From positions 1 to 64,000 of the forward strand of contig CALWOZ010000005.1 in assembly GCA_944383305.1 (NCBI GenBank): a stretch of DNA of 64,000 bases. The letters run 5' to 3'. Below the pieces are notes generated by a model. The model saw nothing but the letters and a program-made list of their open reading frames with translations. It had not been told where the DNA came from and searched no databases. Every line of letters starts with the position of its first letter. Position 1 is the stretch's first letter. The DNA is from an uncultured Clostridia bacterium. Lineage in GTDB: Bacteria; Bacillota; Clostridia; Lachnospirales; CAG-274. Of the stretch, positions 1 to 9,142 are shown piece by piece. Both the position numbers and the translations under genes were made by a program.

Positions 1-25
1 TCTTTAGAGGCTTACAACAAGAAAA

Positions 26-72
26 AAGCCCTTATAGGGCTTGAGCAAACCACCCGTTTAACGGGTGGTTTT
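26..72 (+). terminator. Double hairpin, terminator of a gene left of the window
   Basis: Two hairpins lie in tandem. The first is AAGCCC/GGGCTT (26-42). The second is a GC-rich stem, AAACCACCCGTT paired with AACGGGTGGTTT (47-71), followed by a T-rich stretch. This fits an intrinsic terminator for a + strand gene upstream of the window. The dispersed repeat described elsewhere starts within about 8 bases. Confidence 0.75.
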
Positions 73-78
73 GATTTC

Positions 79-210
79 TCAATTAAGCTATAACTTTATT
101 TTTCAAAATAAATGAATTGCAATACACAATTTATAAAATTACCACATTATCAAAGAAAAATAATAGGAATAGATGGTGTGTTTATTTTGATACAAAGTAT
201 CAAAAATTAT
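79..210 (+). repeat. Dispersed intergenic repeat, copy A
   Basis: This copy starts CAATTAAGCTATAACTTTAT and carries the shared blocks TTTATAAAATTACCACATTAT and AAATAATAGGAATAG. It ends in a perfect hairpin, TTTTGATAC-AAA-GTATCAAAA (185-205). It lacks the middle third found in copy I. It follows a terminator hairpin directly. No reading frame is apparent. Confidence 0.85.
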
Positions 211-300
211 AATTATGTTATGACTTTATTTTTTAAGGTAAAAAATTTTTATTGTATAAAAATAATAGGAATAGCCTATTTTTAATATAAACCACTAAAA
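211..300 (+). repeat. Dispersed repeat, degenerate tandem copy A'
   Basis: A second, decayed copy follows copy A. The start block is TTATGACTTTATTTTTTAAG and the block AAAATAATAGGAATAGC follows near 270; the terminal hairpin is lost. From here to the gene start at 620 the sequence is almost pure A/T with no gene or clear structure, and presumably holds the promoter of the next gene. Confidence 0.55.
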
Positions 301-619
301 ATTTTAGTTAAGCTAGTATAAATTATGTATAAAATAAATATAAAATTAATAAAAATATACAGAAATTATATTTATAAAATTAATATTATAAATTTTTAAT
401 AATAAAAAATTCTTCATATAATTAATAGTAAATAACCTAAAATATAAATTTTAAATGTATATTTAAAAAGGTTGATTTTTATAAGAATATATAGTAATAT
501 AAATAATAAATTTAGTATAATTTTTATTATAAAAATATAAATTAAGCGATATTTAAAATATAAGTTATTTTTAAATATGCTAATAGCTTATTTAATATTT
601 TAATACATAGAGGTTTTAT

Positions 620-1231
620 ATGGATTTAGATGAAATAAAAAGAAGAATGAAAAACGGTGGTTTATATTTTTCAGATAATGAAGAATTAGTAAAAGAACAA
701 TTAAAATGTTTAGAATTATTATATGATTTTAATCAAACTAGACCTTTAGAAATTGAAAAAAGGCAAAAACTTTTAAAAAATATGTTTGCAGAAATAGGTG
801 AAAACTGTTATATAGAGCCACCTTTAAGGGCAAATTGGGGTGGTAAAAATGTACATTTTGGTAATAACGTTTATGTTAATTTTAATTTAACATTAGTTGA
901 TGATACAGACATATTTGTAGGTGATGATGTTATGATAGCACCGAATGTTATATTAGCAGGAGGAACTCACCCTATAAGTCCAGAGATTAGAAAGAAAAAA
1001 GGACAATATAACCTTCCAGTAAAAATAGGTAAAAATGTATGGATAGGAGCAGGGTGTATTGTACTACCTGGTGTTAGTATAGGAGATAATTCGGTTATAG
1101 GAGCAGGAAGTGTTGTTACAAAAGATATACCAAAAAATGTTGTAGCAGTTGGCAATCCTTGTAGAGTATTGAGAGAAATAAATGAAAATGATATGAAATA
1201 TTATAATAATGGTATAAAAATAGATGTATAG
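620..1231 (+). CDS. Maltose/galactoside O-acetyltransferase family protein
   Basis: This 203-residue protein belongs to the left-handed beta-helix acyltransferases that move an acetyl group from acetyl-CoA to a sugar hydroxyl (Maa/LacA/NodL group). An N-terminal Mac-type helical segment (about 4-60) precedes hexapeptide repeats with isoleucine/valine every sixth residue (about 75-190). The catalytic histidine is His117 in GGTHP, and the C-terminal GNPCRV signature is present. The length is normal for the family. AGAGG lies 8 bases before the ATG. It is first in a close-set run with mgsA, a HAD phosphatase, a MATE pump and an aldehyde dehydrogenase. The real acceptor sugar cannot be told from sequence. 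Confidence 0.9.
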   Translation: MDLDEIKRRMKNGGLYFSDNEELVKEQLKCLELLYDFNQTRPLEIEKRQKLLKNMFAEIGENCYIEPPLRANWGGKNVHFGNNVYVNFNLTLVDDTDIFVGDDVMIAPNVILAGGTHPISPEIRKKKGQYNLPVKIGKNVWIGAGCIVLPGVSIGDNSVIGAGSVVTKDIPKNVVAVGNPCRVLREINENDMKYYNNGIKIDV

Positions 1232-1242
1232 GGGGTATATTT

Positions 1243-1713
1243 ATGTTAGAAGAATATATTACATTAACTATAAAAAAACAAAAGAATATAGCACTTATAG
1301 CTCACGATAATAAAAAAAGAGAGCTTATAGAGTGGTGTCAAAAATATAAAAATATTTTAGAAAATCATAAACTTTATGGCACAGGAACTACCTCTAGAAT
1401 GATAACCGATAATACAGGGCTAAAAGTAAAAGGATTTAACAGTGGACCTTTAGGTGGAGACCAACAAATAGGTGCAAAAATAGTAGAAGGAGTAATAGAT
1501 TTTGTTGTATTTTTTTCAGACCCTTTAACAGCGCAGCCACACGACCCAGACGTTAAAGCACTTCTTCGTATAGCACAAGTATATGACATACCTATAGCCA
1601 ATAATAAATCATCAGCAGATTTTATAATAACCTCTAGCCTTATGAATGAAAATTATGACCATAAAGTTTTAAACTTTCAAAAAAATATTGAAAACCGTGC
1701 TAAAATATTATAG
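1243..1713 (+). CDS. mgsA: Methylglyoxal synthase
   Basis: The enzyme converts dihydroxyacetone phosphate to methylglyoxal and phosphate, a bypass of lower glycolysis used when sugar phosphates build up. The 156 residues cover the whole family. The phosphate-binding ALIAHD start (18-22) and TGTTS (46-51) are present, with the catalytic aspartate in GPLGGDQQ (Asp73) and the histidine in QPHDPD (His100). The gene lies 11 bases after the acetyltransferase gene and has a GGGGGT ribosome site. The aldehyde dehydrogenase three genes downstream could help remove the reactive aldehyde, but that link is inference. Confidence 0.96.
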   Translation: MLEEYITLTIKKQKNIALIAHDNKKRELIEWCQKYKNILENHKLYGTGTTSRMITDNTGLKVKGFNSGPLGGDQQIGAKIVEGVIDFVVFFSDPLTAQPHDPDVKALLRIAQVYDIPIANNKSSADFIITSSLMNENYDHKVLNFQKNIENRAKIL

Positions 1714-1731
1714 TTTTAAAGGAGAATAATG

Positions 1732-2526
1732 ATGATAAAGCTTATTACTTGCGATATAGATGGCACTCTTCTTAAAGAGTATAAAGAGCCAATAGACCCT
1801 GAGTTATTTGTATTGATAGAAAAGTTTTATGAAAAAGGTGTACTTTTTTTTGCAACAAGTGGAAGACAGCTTTATAATTTAAAACAAATATTTGAACCAG
1901 TTAAAGATAAAATAGGATATATTGCAGAAAATGGTGCAATTATATTTTATAAAGATAAAATATTGCATAAATCGGTAATAGATTTAGAATTAGCAAAAAA
2001 TTTATCTAAAAAAATATTAGAAAAAGATGATATAGAATTATTTATATGTGGAGAGCATACAACATATATTATGCCTAAATCAAAAGATTTTGATAATTTA
2101 ATAGGAAATGAGATACAAAATCATATTACACCTATTAAACATTTTGATGAAATAAATCAAGATATTGTTAAAGTATCATTTTTTTATAAAGAAGGCATAA
2201 ATGATGAAATAATAGAGGATTTTGTTAAAGATTTTGGAGATAAATTTCAACATACAGTTTCGGGGCATACCTGGTATGATTTTATGAACCTTAATACACA
2301 TAAAGGAAATGCTATAAAAATATTACAAAACGTTATTAATGTATCAAGTGAAGAAACAGTTGCATTTGGAGATAATTTTAATGACATAGAAATGTTGACA
2401 GATGCAAAGTATAGCTATGCTATGGAGCAAGCGCACGATGAAGTGAAAAAGGTTGCAAATTATACTTGTAGTAATGTAGTAGAAACTTTAAAATATCTTT
2501 ATAATAAATTTTTTGAGAAGGAGTAG
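1732..2526 (+). CDS. Cof-type HAD family phosphatase
   Basis: This protein belongs to the Cof/YidA class of haloacid dehalogenase-like hydrolases, which remove phosphate from sugar phosphates or cofactors. The nucleophile motif DIDGTL lies at the N-terminus, followed by the SGR motif of motif II (FATSGRQ). Between them and the C-terminal motif IV (FGDNFNDIEM) lies a type C2 cap. There are two adjacent ATGs (1729 and 1732). The second is better spaced from GGAG and is used here; the first would add one methionine. The gene sits 18 bases after mgsA. The substrate is unknown. Confidence 0.9.
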   Translation: MIKLITCDIDGTLLKEYKEPIDPELFVLIEKFYEKGVLFFATSGRQLYNLKQIFEPVKDKIGYIAENGAIIFYKDKILHKSVIDLELAKNLSKKILEKDDIELFICGEHTTYIMPKSKDFDNLIGNEIQNHITPIKHFDEINQDIVKVSFFYKEGINDEIIEDFVKDFGDKFQHTVSGHTWYDFMNLNTHKGNAIKILQNVINVSSEETVAFGDNFNDIEMLTDAKYSYAMEQAHDEVKKVANYTCSNVVETLKYLYNKFFEKE

Positions 2527-2529
2527 AAT

Positions 2530-3888
2530 ATGACTAATGATATGACAGTAGGAAATCCTACTAAACTAGTTATAAAATTTATTATCCCACTTCTTATAGG
2601 CAATATATTTCAGCAATTTTATAGTATGGTAGATACTATTATAGTTGGTAAATATGTGGGAACAAATGCACTAGCAGGAGTTGGTTCAACAGGTGCTATA
2701 AACTTTTTTATATTAGGATTTGCAATGGGCTTGACAACTGGATTTGCTGTGCCTATTGCTCAAGGCTTTGGAGCAAATGACTATGATAAAGTAAGGCATT
2801 TTGTAGCTATGAGTACATATCTTACAATTATTATAGGAATAGTAATAACTATTTTGTCTACTATAAGTTTAGGTCCCTTATTAACTATTACTAAAACACC
2901 AAGTGATATATATGAATATGCATATGATTATATGATAATAATATTGGCAGGGATACTTACAAATATGGCATATAATATGACAGCTAGTATATTAAGAGCT
3001 TTAGGAGATAGTAAGACACCATTATATTTTCTTATTGTTGCATCATTTTTAAATATAGTGTTAGACCTTTTATTTATACTATCATTTAATATGGGAGTTG
3101 CAGGTGCAGCGTGGGCTACAATTATATCTCAAGGAATATCTGCTTTATTATGTGTTATTTATATGAATAAAAAATTTGAAATATTAAAAATGAGAAAAGA
3201 GGATTTTGAATATAAACAAAGTTCAGCTAATTTACTTTTAAGAATTGGGATTCCTATGGCGTTTCAAACTTCAGTAATAGCCATAGGAAGCATACTTTTA
3301 CAAAGTGCAGTTAATTCTTTAGGTACTATATATGTTGCAAGTTATACTGTATGTTGTAGAATAGAACAATTAGCTATACAGCCATTTTCTACATTAGGCA
3401 TTGCAGCAACTACGTATACAGGACAAAATCTTGGGGCAGGTAAGTTAGATAGGATAAAAGAAGGTATGAAAAAAATGACAATAATTGGTATTATATTAGC
3501 AATTTTATGTGCAGGTATAATATATATATTTAACATACCTCTTATAAACTTATTTATATCAGAAGGTGATGATAAAGTATTAGTTATAAAGTATGTTAGA
3601 CAATATTTAATATGGGCTTGTTTATTCTTTATACCTCTTATGCTTTTAATATTATACAGAAGTTCTATACAAGGTATGGGAGATGCTACGTTCCCTATGG
3701 TAGCTAGTATTGTAGAGTTAGTTGGTAGAGTAGCTGTCGCAACAGGACTTGTAGCTTTTATTGGATATTTATCTATATGTATTGCTTGTCCAGTAGCTTG
3801 GACAGGTGGGGCTTTAATTGTTGTTCCAGCATATTTTATGAAAATGAAAAAATTAGAAAAAAATGTTGTACAAACAGAAGGTATTTAA
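2530..3888 (+). CDS. MATE family multidrug/cation antiporter
   Basis: The product is a 452-residue integral membrane protein with about twelve hydrophobic segments in two related halves, typical of the MATE (MOP superfamily) exporters that drive efflux of cationic compounds with Na+ or H+. The start MTNDMTVGNPTKLVIKF and the phrase QQFYSMVDTIIVGKYVG are characteristic of the clostridial NorM/DinF-like branch. It starts 3 bases after the HAD gene stop, so the two are almost surely cotranscribed. The substrate cannot be predicted. Confidence 0.92.
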   Translation: MTNDMTVGNPTKLVIKFIIPLLIGNIFQQFYSMVDTIIVGKYVGTNALAGVGSTGAINFFILGFAMGLTTGFAVPIAQGFGANDYDKVRHFVAMSTYLTIIIGIVITILSTISLGPLLTITKTPSDIYEYAYDYMIIILAGILTNMAYNMTASILRALGDSKTPLYFLIVASFLNIVLDLLFILSFNMGVAGAAWATIISQGISALLCVIYMNKKFEILKMRKEDFEYKQSSANLLLRIGIPMAFQTSVIAIGSILLQSAVNSLGTIYVASYTVCCRIEQLAIQPFSTLGIAATTYTGQNLGAGKLDRIKEGMKKMTIIGIILAILCAGIIYIFNIPLINLFISEGDDKVLVIKYVRQYLIWACLFFIPLMLLILYRSSIQGMGDATFPMVASIVELVGRVAVATGLVAFIGYLSICIACPVAWTGGALIVVPAYFMKMKKLEKNVVQTEGI

Positions 3889-3889
3889 A

Positions 3890-5266
3890 ATGTATAAAAA
3901 TATAATAGACCAAAAGAAAGTATTTTTTAAAACAGGAATAACTAGAAATATAGAGTTTAGAATAAAAATGCTCAATAATTTAAAAAAAAGCATATTAAAA
4001 TATGAAGAAGATATTATGCTTGCCTTAGAAAAGGATTTAAGTCGTTCTAAATCCGCTTCATATACGGCAGAAATATTGCCTATTTTACAAGAAATAGACT
4101 ATTTTATAAAAAATGTAAATAAATTATCAAAAATAAAAATAAAAAAGACACCTAATGTGTTTTTTGGATATAAAAGTTATGAAATAAAAGAACCTTATGG
4201 TGTTTGCTTTATTATATCTCCGTGGAATTATCCTCTTTTACTTACTATTTCTCCACTTATTGGAGCTATAGCAACAGGCAATTGCTGTATAATAAAACCA
4301 TCAGAATATTCTATAAATAGTTCTAATGTATTAAAAAAAATTATAGATGAAGCTTTTAAAGAAAATTATTGTCAAGTTATTTTAGGTGAGGCAGACGTAG
4401 TAGAAAATATTATAGACAATGGTGTAGACTTTATATTTTTTACAGGTAGTACAAACGTAGGAAAAATAATAATGAAAAAAGCAAGTGAAACTTTAACTCC
4501 AATAAGCTTAGAATTAGGTGGAAAAAGTCCGTGTATTGTAGATAAAAATATAGATTTAGATAAAACAGCTAAACGTATAGTCTGGGGTAAAACTTTAAAC
4601 TCAGGGCAAACTTGTATAGCTCCAGACTATTTATTAGTTGATGATAAAATAAAAGATAAATTAATAGAAAGACTTATTTTTTATACAGAAAATATGTGGA
4701 ATAAAAATGCTTTAAAAAATTCATATTATTCTAAAATAATAAATGAAAAAAATTTTAATAGAATATTAAATTTAATAAATGATGGTGATATTTTATATGG
4801 TGGAAATTATGATAGAGAAACTTTAAAAATTGAACCAACATATATAACAAATGTTTCAATGTATGACAACATTATGAAAGAAGAAATATTTGGTCCTGTT
4901 TTACCTATAATAAGCTATAATAATATAGAACAGATATATGATATAGTTGAGTATAATAAAAATCCTCTAGCTATGTATATATTTTCTAAAAATAAAAGCT
5001 TTGTTCATACTTTAATAAAGAATATACCTTGTGGTAATGTTTGTATAAATGATACTATTTTACAAGTAAGTAATCATCATATACCATTTGGTGGGAGAGG
5101 CACTAGTGGTATAGGAGTATATCACGGAGAGTACAGCTATGATTTATTCTCTCATAAAAAGGGGATTTTAAAAGCTAATAATATTTTTGACTTACAAACT
5201 AGATATAAAAATACAAATAATTTAGCCTCTATAAAAAAATTATTGAAGCTAATAAAAGCTATATAA
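3890..5266 (+). CDS. Aldehyde dehydrogenase, NAD(P)-dependent, class 3-like
   Basis: This protein of about 458 residues oxidises aldehydes to acids. It carries the fold motif SPWNYP (110-115), the coenzyme-binding FTGST (184-188), the general base in LELGGKSP (Glu208) and the catalytic cysteine in NSGQTC (Cys242). An upstream ATG at 3863 would overlap the MATE gene and lacks a ribosome site. GAAGG before 3890 supports the start used here. The shape (short, no N-terminal extension) resembles YwdH and fatty-aldehyde class enzymes. It is last in the five-gene run and ends inside a terminator stem. Detoxifying methylglyoxal-derived aldehydes is possible but unproven. Confidence 0.93.
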   Translation: MYKNIIDQKKVFFKTGITRNIEFRIKMLNNLKKSILKYEEDIMLALEKDLSRSKSASYTAEILPILQEIDYFIKNVNKLSKIKIKKTPNVFFGYKSYEIKEPYGVCFIISPWNYPLLLTISPLIGAIATGNCCIIKPSEYSINSSNVLKKIIDEAFKENYCQVILGEADVVENIIDNGVDFIFFTGSTNVGKIIMKKASETLTPISLELGGKSPCIVDKNIDLDKTAKRIVWGKTLNSGQTCIAPDYLLVDDKIKDKLIERLIFYTENMWNKNALKNSYYSKIINEKNFNRILNLINDGDILYGGNYDRETLKIEPTYITNVSMYDNIMKEEIFGPVLPIISYNNIEQIYDIVEYNKNPLAMYIFSKNKSFVHTLIKNIPCGNVCINDTILQVSNHHIPFGGRGTSGIGVYHGEYSYDLFSHKKGILKANNIFDLQTRYKNTNNLASIKKLLKLIKAI

Positions 5267-5302
5267 AAGGTTAATTTTAGCCTTTTATATAGCTTTTATT
5301 AT
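5255..5302. terminator. Bidirectional terminator between convergent genes
   Basis: A long stem, AAAAGCTATATAAAAGG paired with CCTTTTATATAGCTTTT, has a ten-base loop. It includes the stop codon of the aldehyde dehydrogenase gene and lies just beyond the 3' end of the convergent yesL-like gene. T and A runs flank both sides, so it can serve both strands. Confidence 0.85.
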
Positions 5303-5317
5303 TACAATTATATAATT

Positions 5318-5965
5318 TTATTCTTGTTCTATATTTGTACTATCAGTTAAATTATTTTCATTCATTTTTCTTATGTATATATCAAAAATATGATTAAAAA
5401 TATAAGAATTAAAAAATGCTAATATACCTGGAATAAACACTAAAACAGGTGGAACACGAGTAGCAGATAAAATTATAACAATAGCTAAAATCATCATTAA
5501 GGTAGTCCAACCCAAGTGTCTAATAGACATTATAAAAGAAAATTTAAACATATTTTTAGTAGTATTTTCAAATTTTGATATTAAAGGGAAAATATAAAGG
5601 TTTATTACTGAATAAAATAAAAAAATTATCCAAAATAAATAATACATAAAAAGACCTTTTGTAGTAGGTATAAATTTAAAATAATAAATATCAACAATAA
5701 GCACAATACCAACTATGAAAAGAATAAGCCAAACAATAGTCCCTTGCTTAAAATTTTGTTTAAATGCTTTAAAAAAATCTCTAATAAGATAACCTTCTTC
5801 ATCTTTAGCTAGTTTTAAAAATACATAATATAATGCAGAATTAGCAGCACCTATTGTAAAAATAGGTATACAAAATATAAGATATATTACACTTAAAAAA
5901 CAAGCATCAAAAAATTTTCCAACAAATCTCCAAGCAGGATTGTCTAAATCAAAAAAACTATTCAT
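5318..5965 (-). CDS. YesL-like (DUF624) membrane protein
   Basis: The product has 215 residues and about five transmembrane segments. It belongs to the YesL/DUF624 family, small membrane proteins often found beside carbohydrate ABC transporters in Firmicutes. The family opening F(F/D)..NP.WRF..K is visible (NPAWRFVGKFFDAC). The ribosome site is TAGGAGGT. No sugar transporter lies next to it here, so the usual context gives no clue. The role is unknown. Confidence 0.8.
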   Translation of the reverse strand: MNSFFDLDNPAWRFVGKFFDACFLSVIYLIFCIPIFTIGAANSALYYVFLKLAKDEEGYLIRDFFKAFKQNFKQGTIVWLILFIVGIVLIVDIYYFKFIPTTKGLFMYYLFWIIFLFYSVINLYIFPLISKFENTTKNMFKFSFIMSIRHLGWTTLMMILAIVIILSATRVPPVLVFIPGILAFFNSYIFNHIFDIYIRKMNENNLTDSTNIEQE

Positions 5966-6029
5966 TTTTACCTCCTAATTATATATATTTAATATTATAG
6001 CATATTTTTTATATTTAGAAAAGAGCGAG

Positions 6030-6186
6030 ATTGATAATCAATTTTTTTGATACTTTATATCAAAAAACAGCTATTTCTATTATTTTTCTTGAATAATGTG
6101 GTAATTTTATAAATTTCCACGAATTAAAACCAAAACCCGTTTATAATTTTTATTTAAAAAATAAAGTTATAGTTTAATTGAAATTA
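6030..6186 (-). repeat. Dispersed intergenic repeat, copy B (inverted)
   Basis: The reverse complement shows the family start TTTCAATTAAACTATAACTT, the blocks AAAATTACCACATTAT and AAATAATAGAAATAGC, and the terminal hairpin TTTTTTGATAT-AAA-GTATCAAAAAA (plus-strand 6043-6066). The copy lies in the divergent gap between the yesL-like gene and trxB. It ends about 16 bases before the trxB -35 box. It is the only clear copy in reverse orientation. Confidence 0.85.
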
Positions 6187-6202
6187 ATAAAAAAAATAAT
6201 TG

Positions 6203-6231
6203 TTGACATAAATGTTTTAAATATGTAATAT
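6203..6231 (+). promoter_or_regulatory. Sigma-A promoter of trxB
   Basis: A TTGACA box (6203-6208) and a TAATAT box (6226-6231) are separated by exactly 17 bases. Transcription would start near 6239, about 23 bases before the trxB start codon. Confidence 0.85.
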
Positions 6232-6261
6232 AAAGATATAATTAAAATTGAGGTGATTAAT

Positions 6262-7191
6262 ATGAATAATAATGATATATATGATGTAGTTATAATAGGT
6301 TCAGGACCTTCAGGCTTAGCAGCTGCTATATATGCACAACGAGCAAAATTAAATACTATAACAATTGAAAAACAATATATGAGTGGTGGTCAAGTTTTAA
6401 ACACTTATGAAGTAGATAATTATCCTGGGTTGCCAGAGATTAATGGGTTTGATATGGGGCAAAAGTTTAGACAACACGCAGAAAAATTAGGAGCTAAATT
6501 TATAAAAGACGAAGTTTTGGAACTTAACATAATGGATAAAATTAAAAAAGTACATTGCAAAAATAATGAGTTTTTAACAAAAACTGTAATAATAGCTACA
6601 GGAGCTCAACATAGACTTTTAGAAGTTAAAGGTGAACAAGAATTATATGGAAAGGGTGTTTCTTATTGTGCTACTTGTGATGGAGCATTTTATAAAGAAA
6701 AAACTGTAGCTGTTGTTGGTGGTGGAGATGTAGCTTTAGAAGATGCTATATTTTTATCTAGACTTTGTAAAAAAGTGTATCTTATACACAGAAGAGATGA
6801 ATTTAGAGGAGTAAAAATACTACAAGAAAAAGTATTTTCAATAGATAATATAGAAGTAATATGGGATACTGTTGTAGATGAAATATGTGGTGAAAATGAA
6901 GTAACATCTATAAATGTATCTAATGTAAAAACAAAGGATAATAAAACTTTAGATGTAGATGGTGTATTTGTAGCAATAGGAATAATACCTAATAGTCATA
7001 TATTTGAAAAACATTTAAAACTTGATGAAGCAAATTATATTATAGCAAATGAAGACTGTAAAACATCTGTTGATGGTGTATTCGTGGCAGGAGATGTACG
7101 TACAAAGGCTTTAAGACAAATTGTAACAGCAGTGTCTGATGGAGCTAACGCTATTACATCTATTGAGAAATATTTAGCAACAAAATTTTAA
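6262..7191 (+). CDS. trxB: Thioredoxin reductase
   Basis: This flavoprotein of about 309 residues passes electrons from NADPH to thioredoxin. The FAD-binding GSGPSG (13-18) is followed by the redox disulfide CATC (Cys136 and Cys139) and the NADPH-binding GGGDVALE. The second FAD motif VFVAGDVR is near the C-terminus. A GTG at 6253 would add three residues but lies inside the ribosome site GAGGTGA; the ATG at 6262 is correctly spaced. The gene stands alone with its own promoter and terminator, and no thioredoxin gene is adjacent. A ferredoxin-dependent variant is unlikely because the NADPH motif is intact. Confidence 0.95.
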   Translation: MNNNDIYDVVIIGSGPSGLAAAIYAQRAKLNTITIEKQYMSGGQVLNTYEVDNYPGLPEINGFDMGQKFRQHAEKLGAKFIKDEVLELNIMDKIKKVHCKNNEFLTKTVIIATGAQHRLLEVKGEQELYGKGVSYCATCDGAFYKEKTVAVVGGGDVALEDAIFLSRLCKKVYLIHRRDEFRGVKILQEKVFSIDNIEVIWDTVVDEICGENEVTSINVSNVKTKDNKTLDVDGVFVAIGIIPNSHIFEKHLKLDEANYIIANEDCKTSVDGVFVAGDVRTKALRQIVTAVSDGANAITSIEKYLATKF

Positions 7192-7327
7192 AATTAGTTA
7201 GTTCAAAGTATAGATAAAATATTAAAAACTAATTGTTTTGATTTATCTTGTGTAAAAGTTGGATTTATAAAGAATTTATTTATTATGGAACAAAATTAGA
7301 TTTTTTATTACAGTATACTTAAATAAT

Positions 7328-7374
7328 AAAATATACCCTATATATAAAATGAAATTATATATAGGGTATATTTT
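7328..7374 (+). terminator. Terminator 3' of trxB
   Basis: A perfect 19-base stem, AAAATATACCCTATATATA with its complement, has a nine-base loop and ends in TTTT. It lies about 140 bases past the trxB stop. The gap in between holds nothing recognisable. Confidence 0.8.
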
Positions 7375-7425
7375 AATTAAGCTATAACTTTATTTTTGGA
7401 GATAAAATTTATAAACAATGCTTGA
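7373..7425 (+). repeat. Dispersed intergenic repeat, truncated copy C
   Basis: Only the first 50 or so bases of the family remain: TTAATTAAGCTATAACTTTA, then GGAGATAAAATTTATAAAC. The copy breaks off where the compositionally different island begins. Its start is fused to the end of the trxB terminator stem. Confidence 0.75.
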
Positions 7426-7879
7426 AAGTACTTAAAATCAAGGTTTTCGTATATTTTTTTATCCCTTTATGTTTCTATATAAGTTGTTTTTGTAGAGTTG
7501 AGCACCATTTTAGAACAACAAATAAGAGATATGCATTAACACATAGGATGGTTATCAAGCCTACAAAGGCAATTTAAAACAACCTTATTTTAAGCTTTTG
7601 GTTCAATAAATATTGCATATACATTTAAACATATTAAAACTAATGGGGAAGGGGCGTATATCATTTACCAAAAAATGTACTTTAAATGCGTAATATATTA
7701 AAACAAGTTACTATCTGTATAAAGATCCATTCCTTTTGAGAAAAGGTTCGTTTCAATCATACCATTTATGACAAAATCTATCGTTTTTATCTACAACAGC
7801 AAGAGGAATTTCTACCAGTGGGGAAGCCTTTAAACCTGTTGAAAACTATAAGTTTCAATTGTTTTATATATAATTTTTA
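7426..7879. other. Gene debris at the edge of a foreign-looking island
   Basis: No intact gene is present, but short coding-like stretches are seen on the minus strand. One (about 7590-7480) reads as a hydrophobic tail, IAFVGLITILCVNAYLLFVV, ending in a stop at the close of a probable membrane protein. Another (about 7830-7745) contains EIPLAVVDKNDRFCHKWYD and then a stop. I cannot assign a family to either. The G+C content appears higher than in neighbouring intergenic DNA. Confidence 0.4.
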
Positions 7880-9142
7880 CTACACTGTATTAGATAATTT
7901 TCCTTGAATAATAAAGTCTATCAGTTTTGAAGCAGAATGCTTTTCAAGCGGGAAGACTCTATTAAAATACTTGTAATAAATAAGCAGTGACCAATATACC
8001 TCATATCCTCCCTGTTCATATTCCTCTTCAGTTGGGAAATAAGATAAACAGCCGTTTGTATATCCGTTTACATAAAAGAACTCATCTTTTAGTTTTTGCA
8101 TTGGTTCTAATGCAAACTCAACCATTAGTTCGTAAGGTACTCCACATATGCACCATTGACCAATGCTAAAATACTGAATTTCACATTTATCTTCTTGCAT
8201 ACTTATTCCCGCTTTATGTAATCTCTGAATTTCCTGTAACCATTCTGTACCATCAATACCACAGTAATGTTTTGCCTCCAACGCAATACGTTCTGCCTCG
8301 TCAAGTGATGGAACATTAGAACTAAGTGAAATACTCTCTGAATACATTTTTGTAAACAAATCTCCTGTTACATTAACTTCTTTCATTCTTTGTGCCACCT
8401 TTTCACAGACTATATTAGCTAAATCTTCTAAAGCAGTATTTGACCGGATATATTCTAATCCCTCTGCATCCACTGGAGTTAATTCAGAGTTGAAATACTT
8501 AGGAGCAATATTTCCAGCAGCACCTTGAATTACCATAACAGGACAGTGATATTTATTTTGTAGCACAGTCCTTATAGCACCAAAATAATCTGGTGAAATA
8601 AAATAATTATCTTGTTTCAAAACATTGCAGTGAGCGGTTACCCTTAATAAAAGTAAGTGCATATCATAATTTAATCTGCATACTTTTAATATTCCAACTC
8701 TATTATCAATATTATGATTGCCCTGCCGTCTGTTTACACCTATTTCAGCTTCTGTATTAGTCCAACCAACCAAAATCGGTTGCATATCAGATAAAGCACT
8801 TCTCGCAGCCAGTTCAACTTTATTGCATACCATTTCATAATAAGATGTCATATTGTCTGCATCTGGAGCAGAATGGCAATGGGAAAAACATAACATCACT
8901 TTATCGATTGAAACATCTAAGGATTTTCCCACTTTCATTCTAAGTCCATCAGACAGATATTTTGCAAACCCAATACTATCGATACAAATCAAACAACACC
9001 GTTCTTCGTTCTCCCACACAGACACTTGTGCCAATAGTGGATTCAATACTCCTCGAGACATATTATCTGCTCTATTAAAGCCAATTAGTGGAACTGATTC
9101 ATTTGGTGTTATATCAACCTCTGCATATCCTAATTTCAACAT
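7880..9142 (-). CDS. Neutral/alkaline ceramidase-like hydrolase
   Basis: This 420-residue protein resembles the N-terminal catalytic domain of neutral/alkaline non-lysosomal ceramidase, a zinc amidase fold. The start GYAEVDITPNESVPLIGF matches the family opening, HCHSAP (88-93) corresponds to the zinc-binding HTHSGP, and GVNRR and GAAGNIAPK follow in order. It has no signal peptide and no ceramidase C-terminal domain, so it is a short cytosolic relative whose substrate may not be ceramide. The ribosome site is GGAGGA. Codon use is clearly richer in G/C than in neighbouring genes, and debris lies downstream, so recent horizontal gain is likely. Confidence 0.75.
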   Translation of the reverse strand: MLKLGYAEVDITPNESVPLIGFNRADNMSRGVLNPLLAQVSVWENEERCCLICIDSIGFAKYLSDGLRMKVGKSLDVSIDKVMLCFSHCHSAPDADNMTSYYEMVCNKVELAARSALSDMQPILVGWTNTEAEIGVNRRQGNHNIDNRVGILKVCRLNYDMHLLLLRVTAHCNVLKQDNYFISPDYFGAIRTVLQNKYHCPVMVIQGAAGNIAPKYFNSELTPVDAEGLEYIRSNTALEDLANIVCEKVAQRMKEVNVTGDLFTKMYSESISLSSNVPSLDEAERIALEAKHYCGIDGTEWLQEIQRLHKAGISMQEDKCEIQYFSIGQWCICGVPYELMVEFALEPMQKLKDEFFYVNGYTNGCLSYFPTEEEYEQGGYEVYWSLLIYYKYFNRVFPLEKHSASKLIDFIIQGKLSNTV

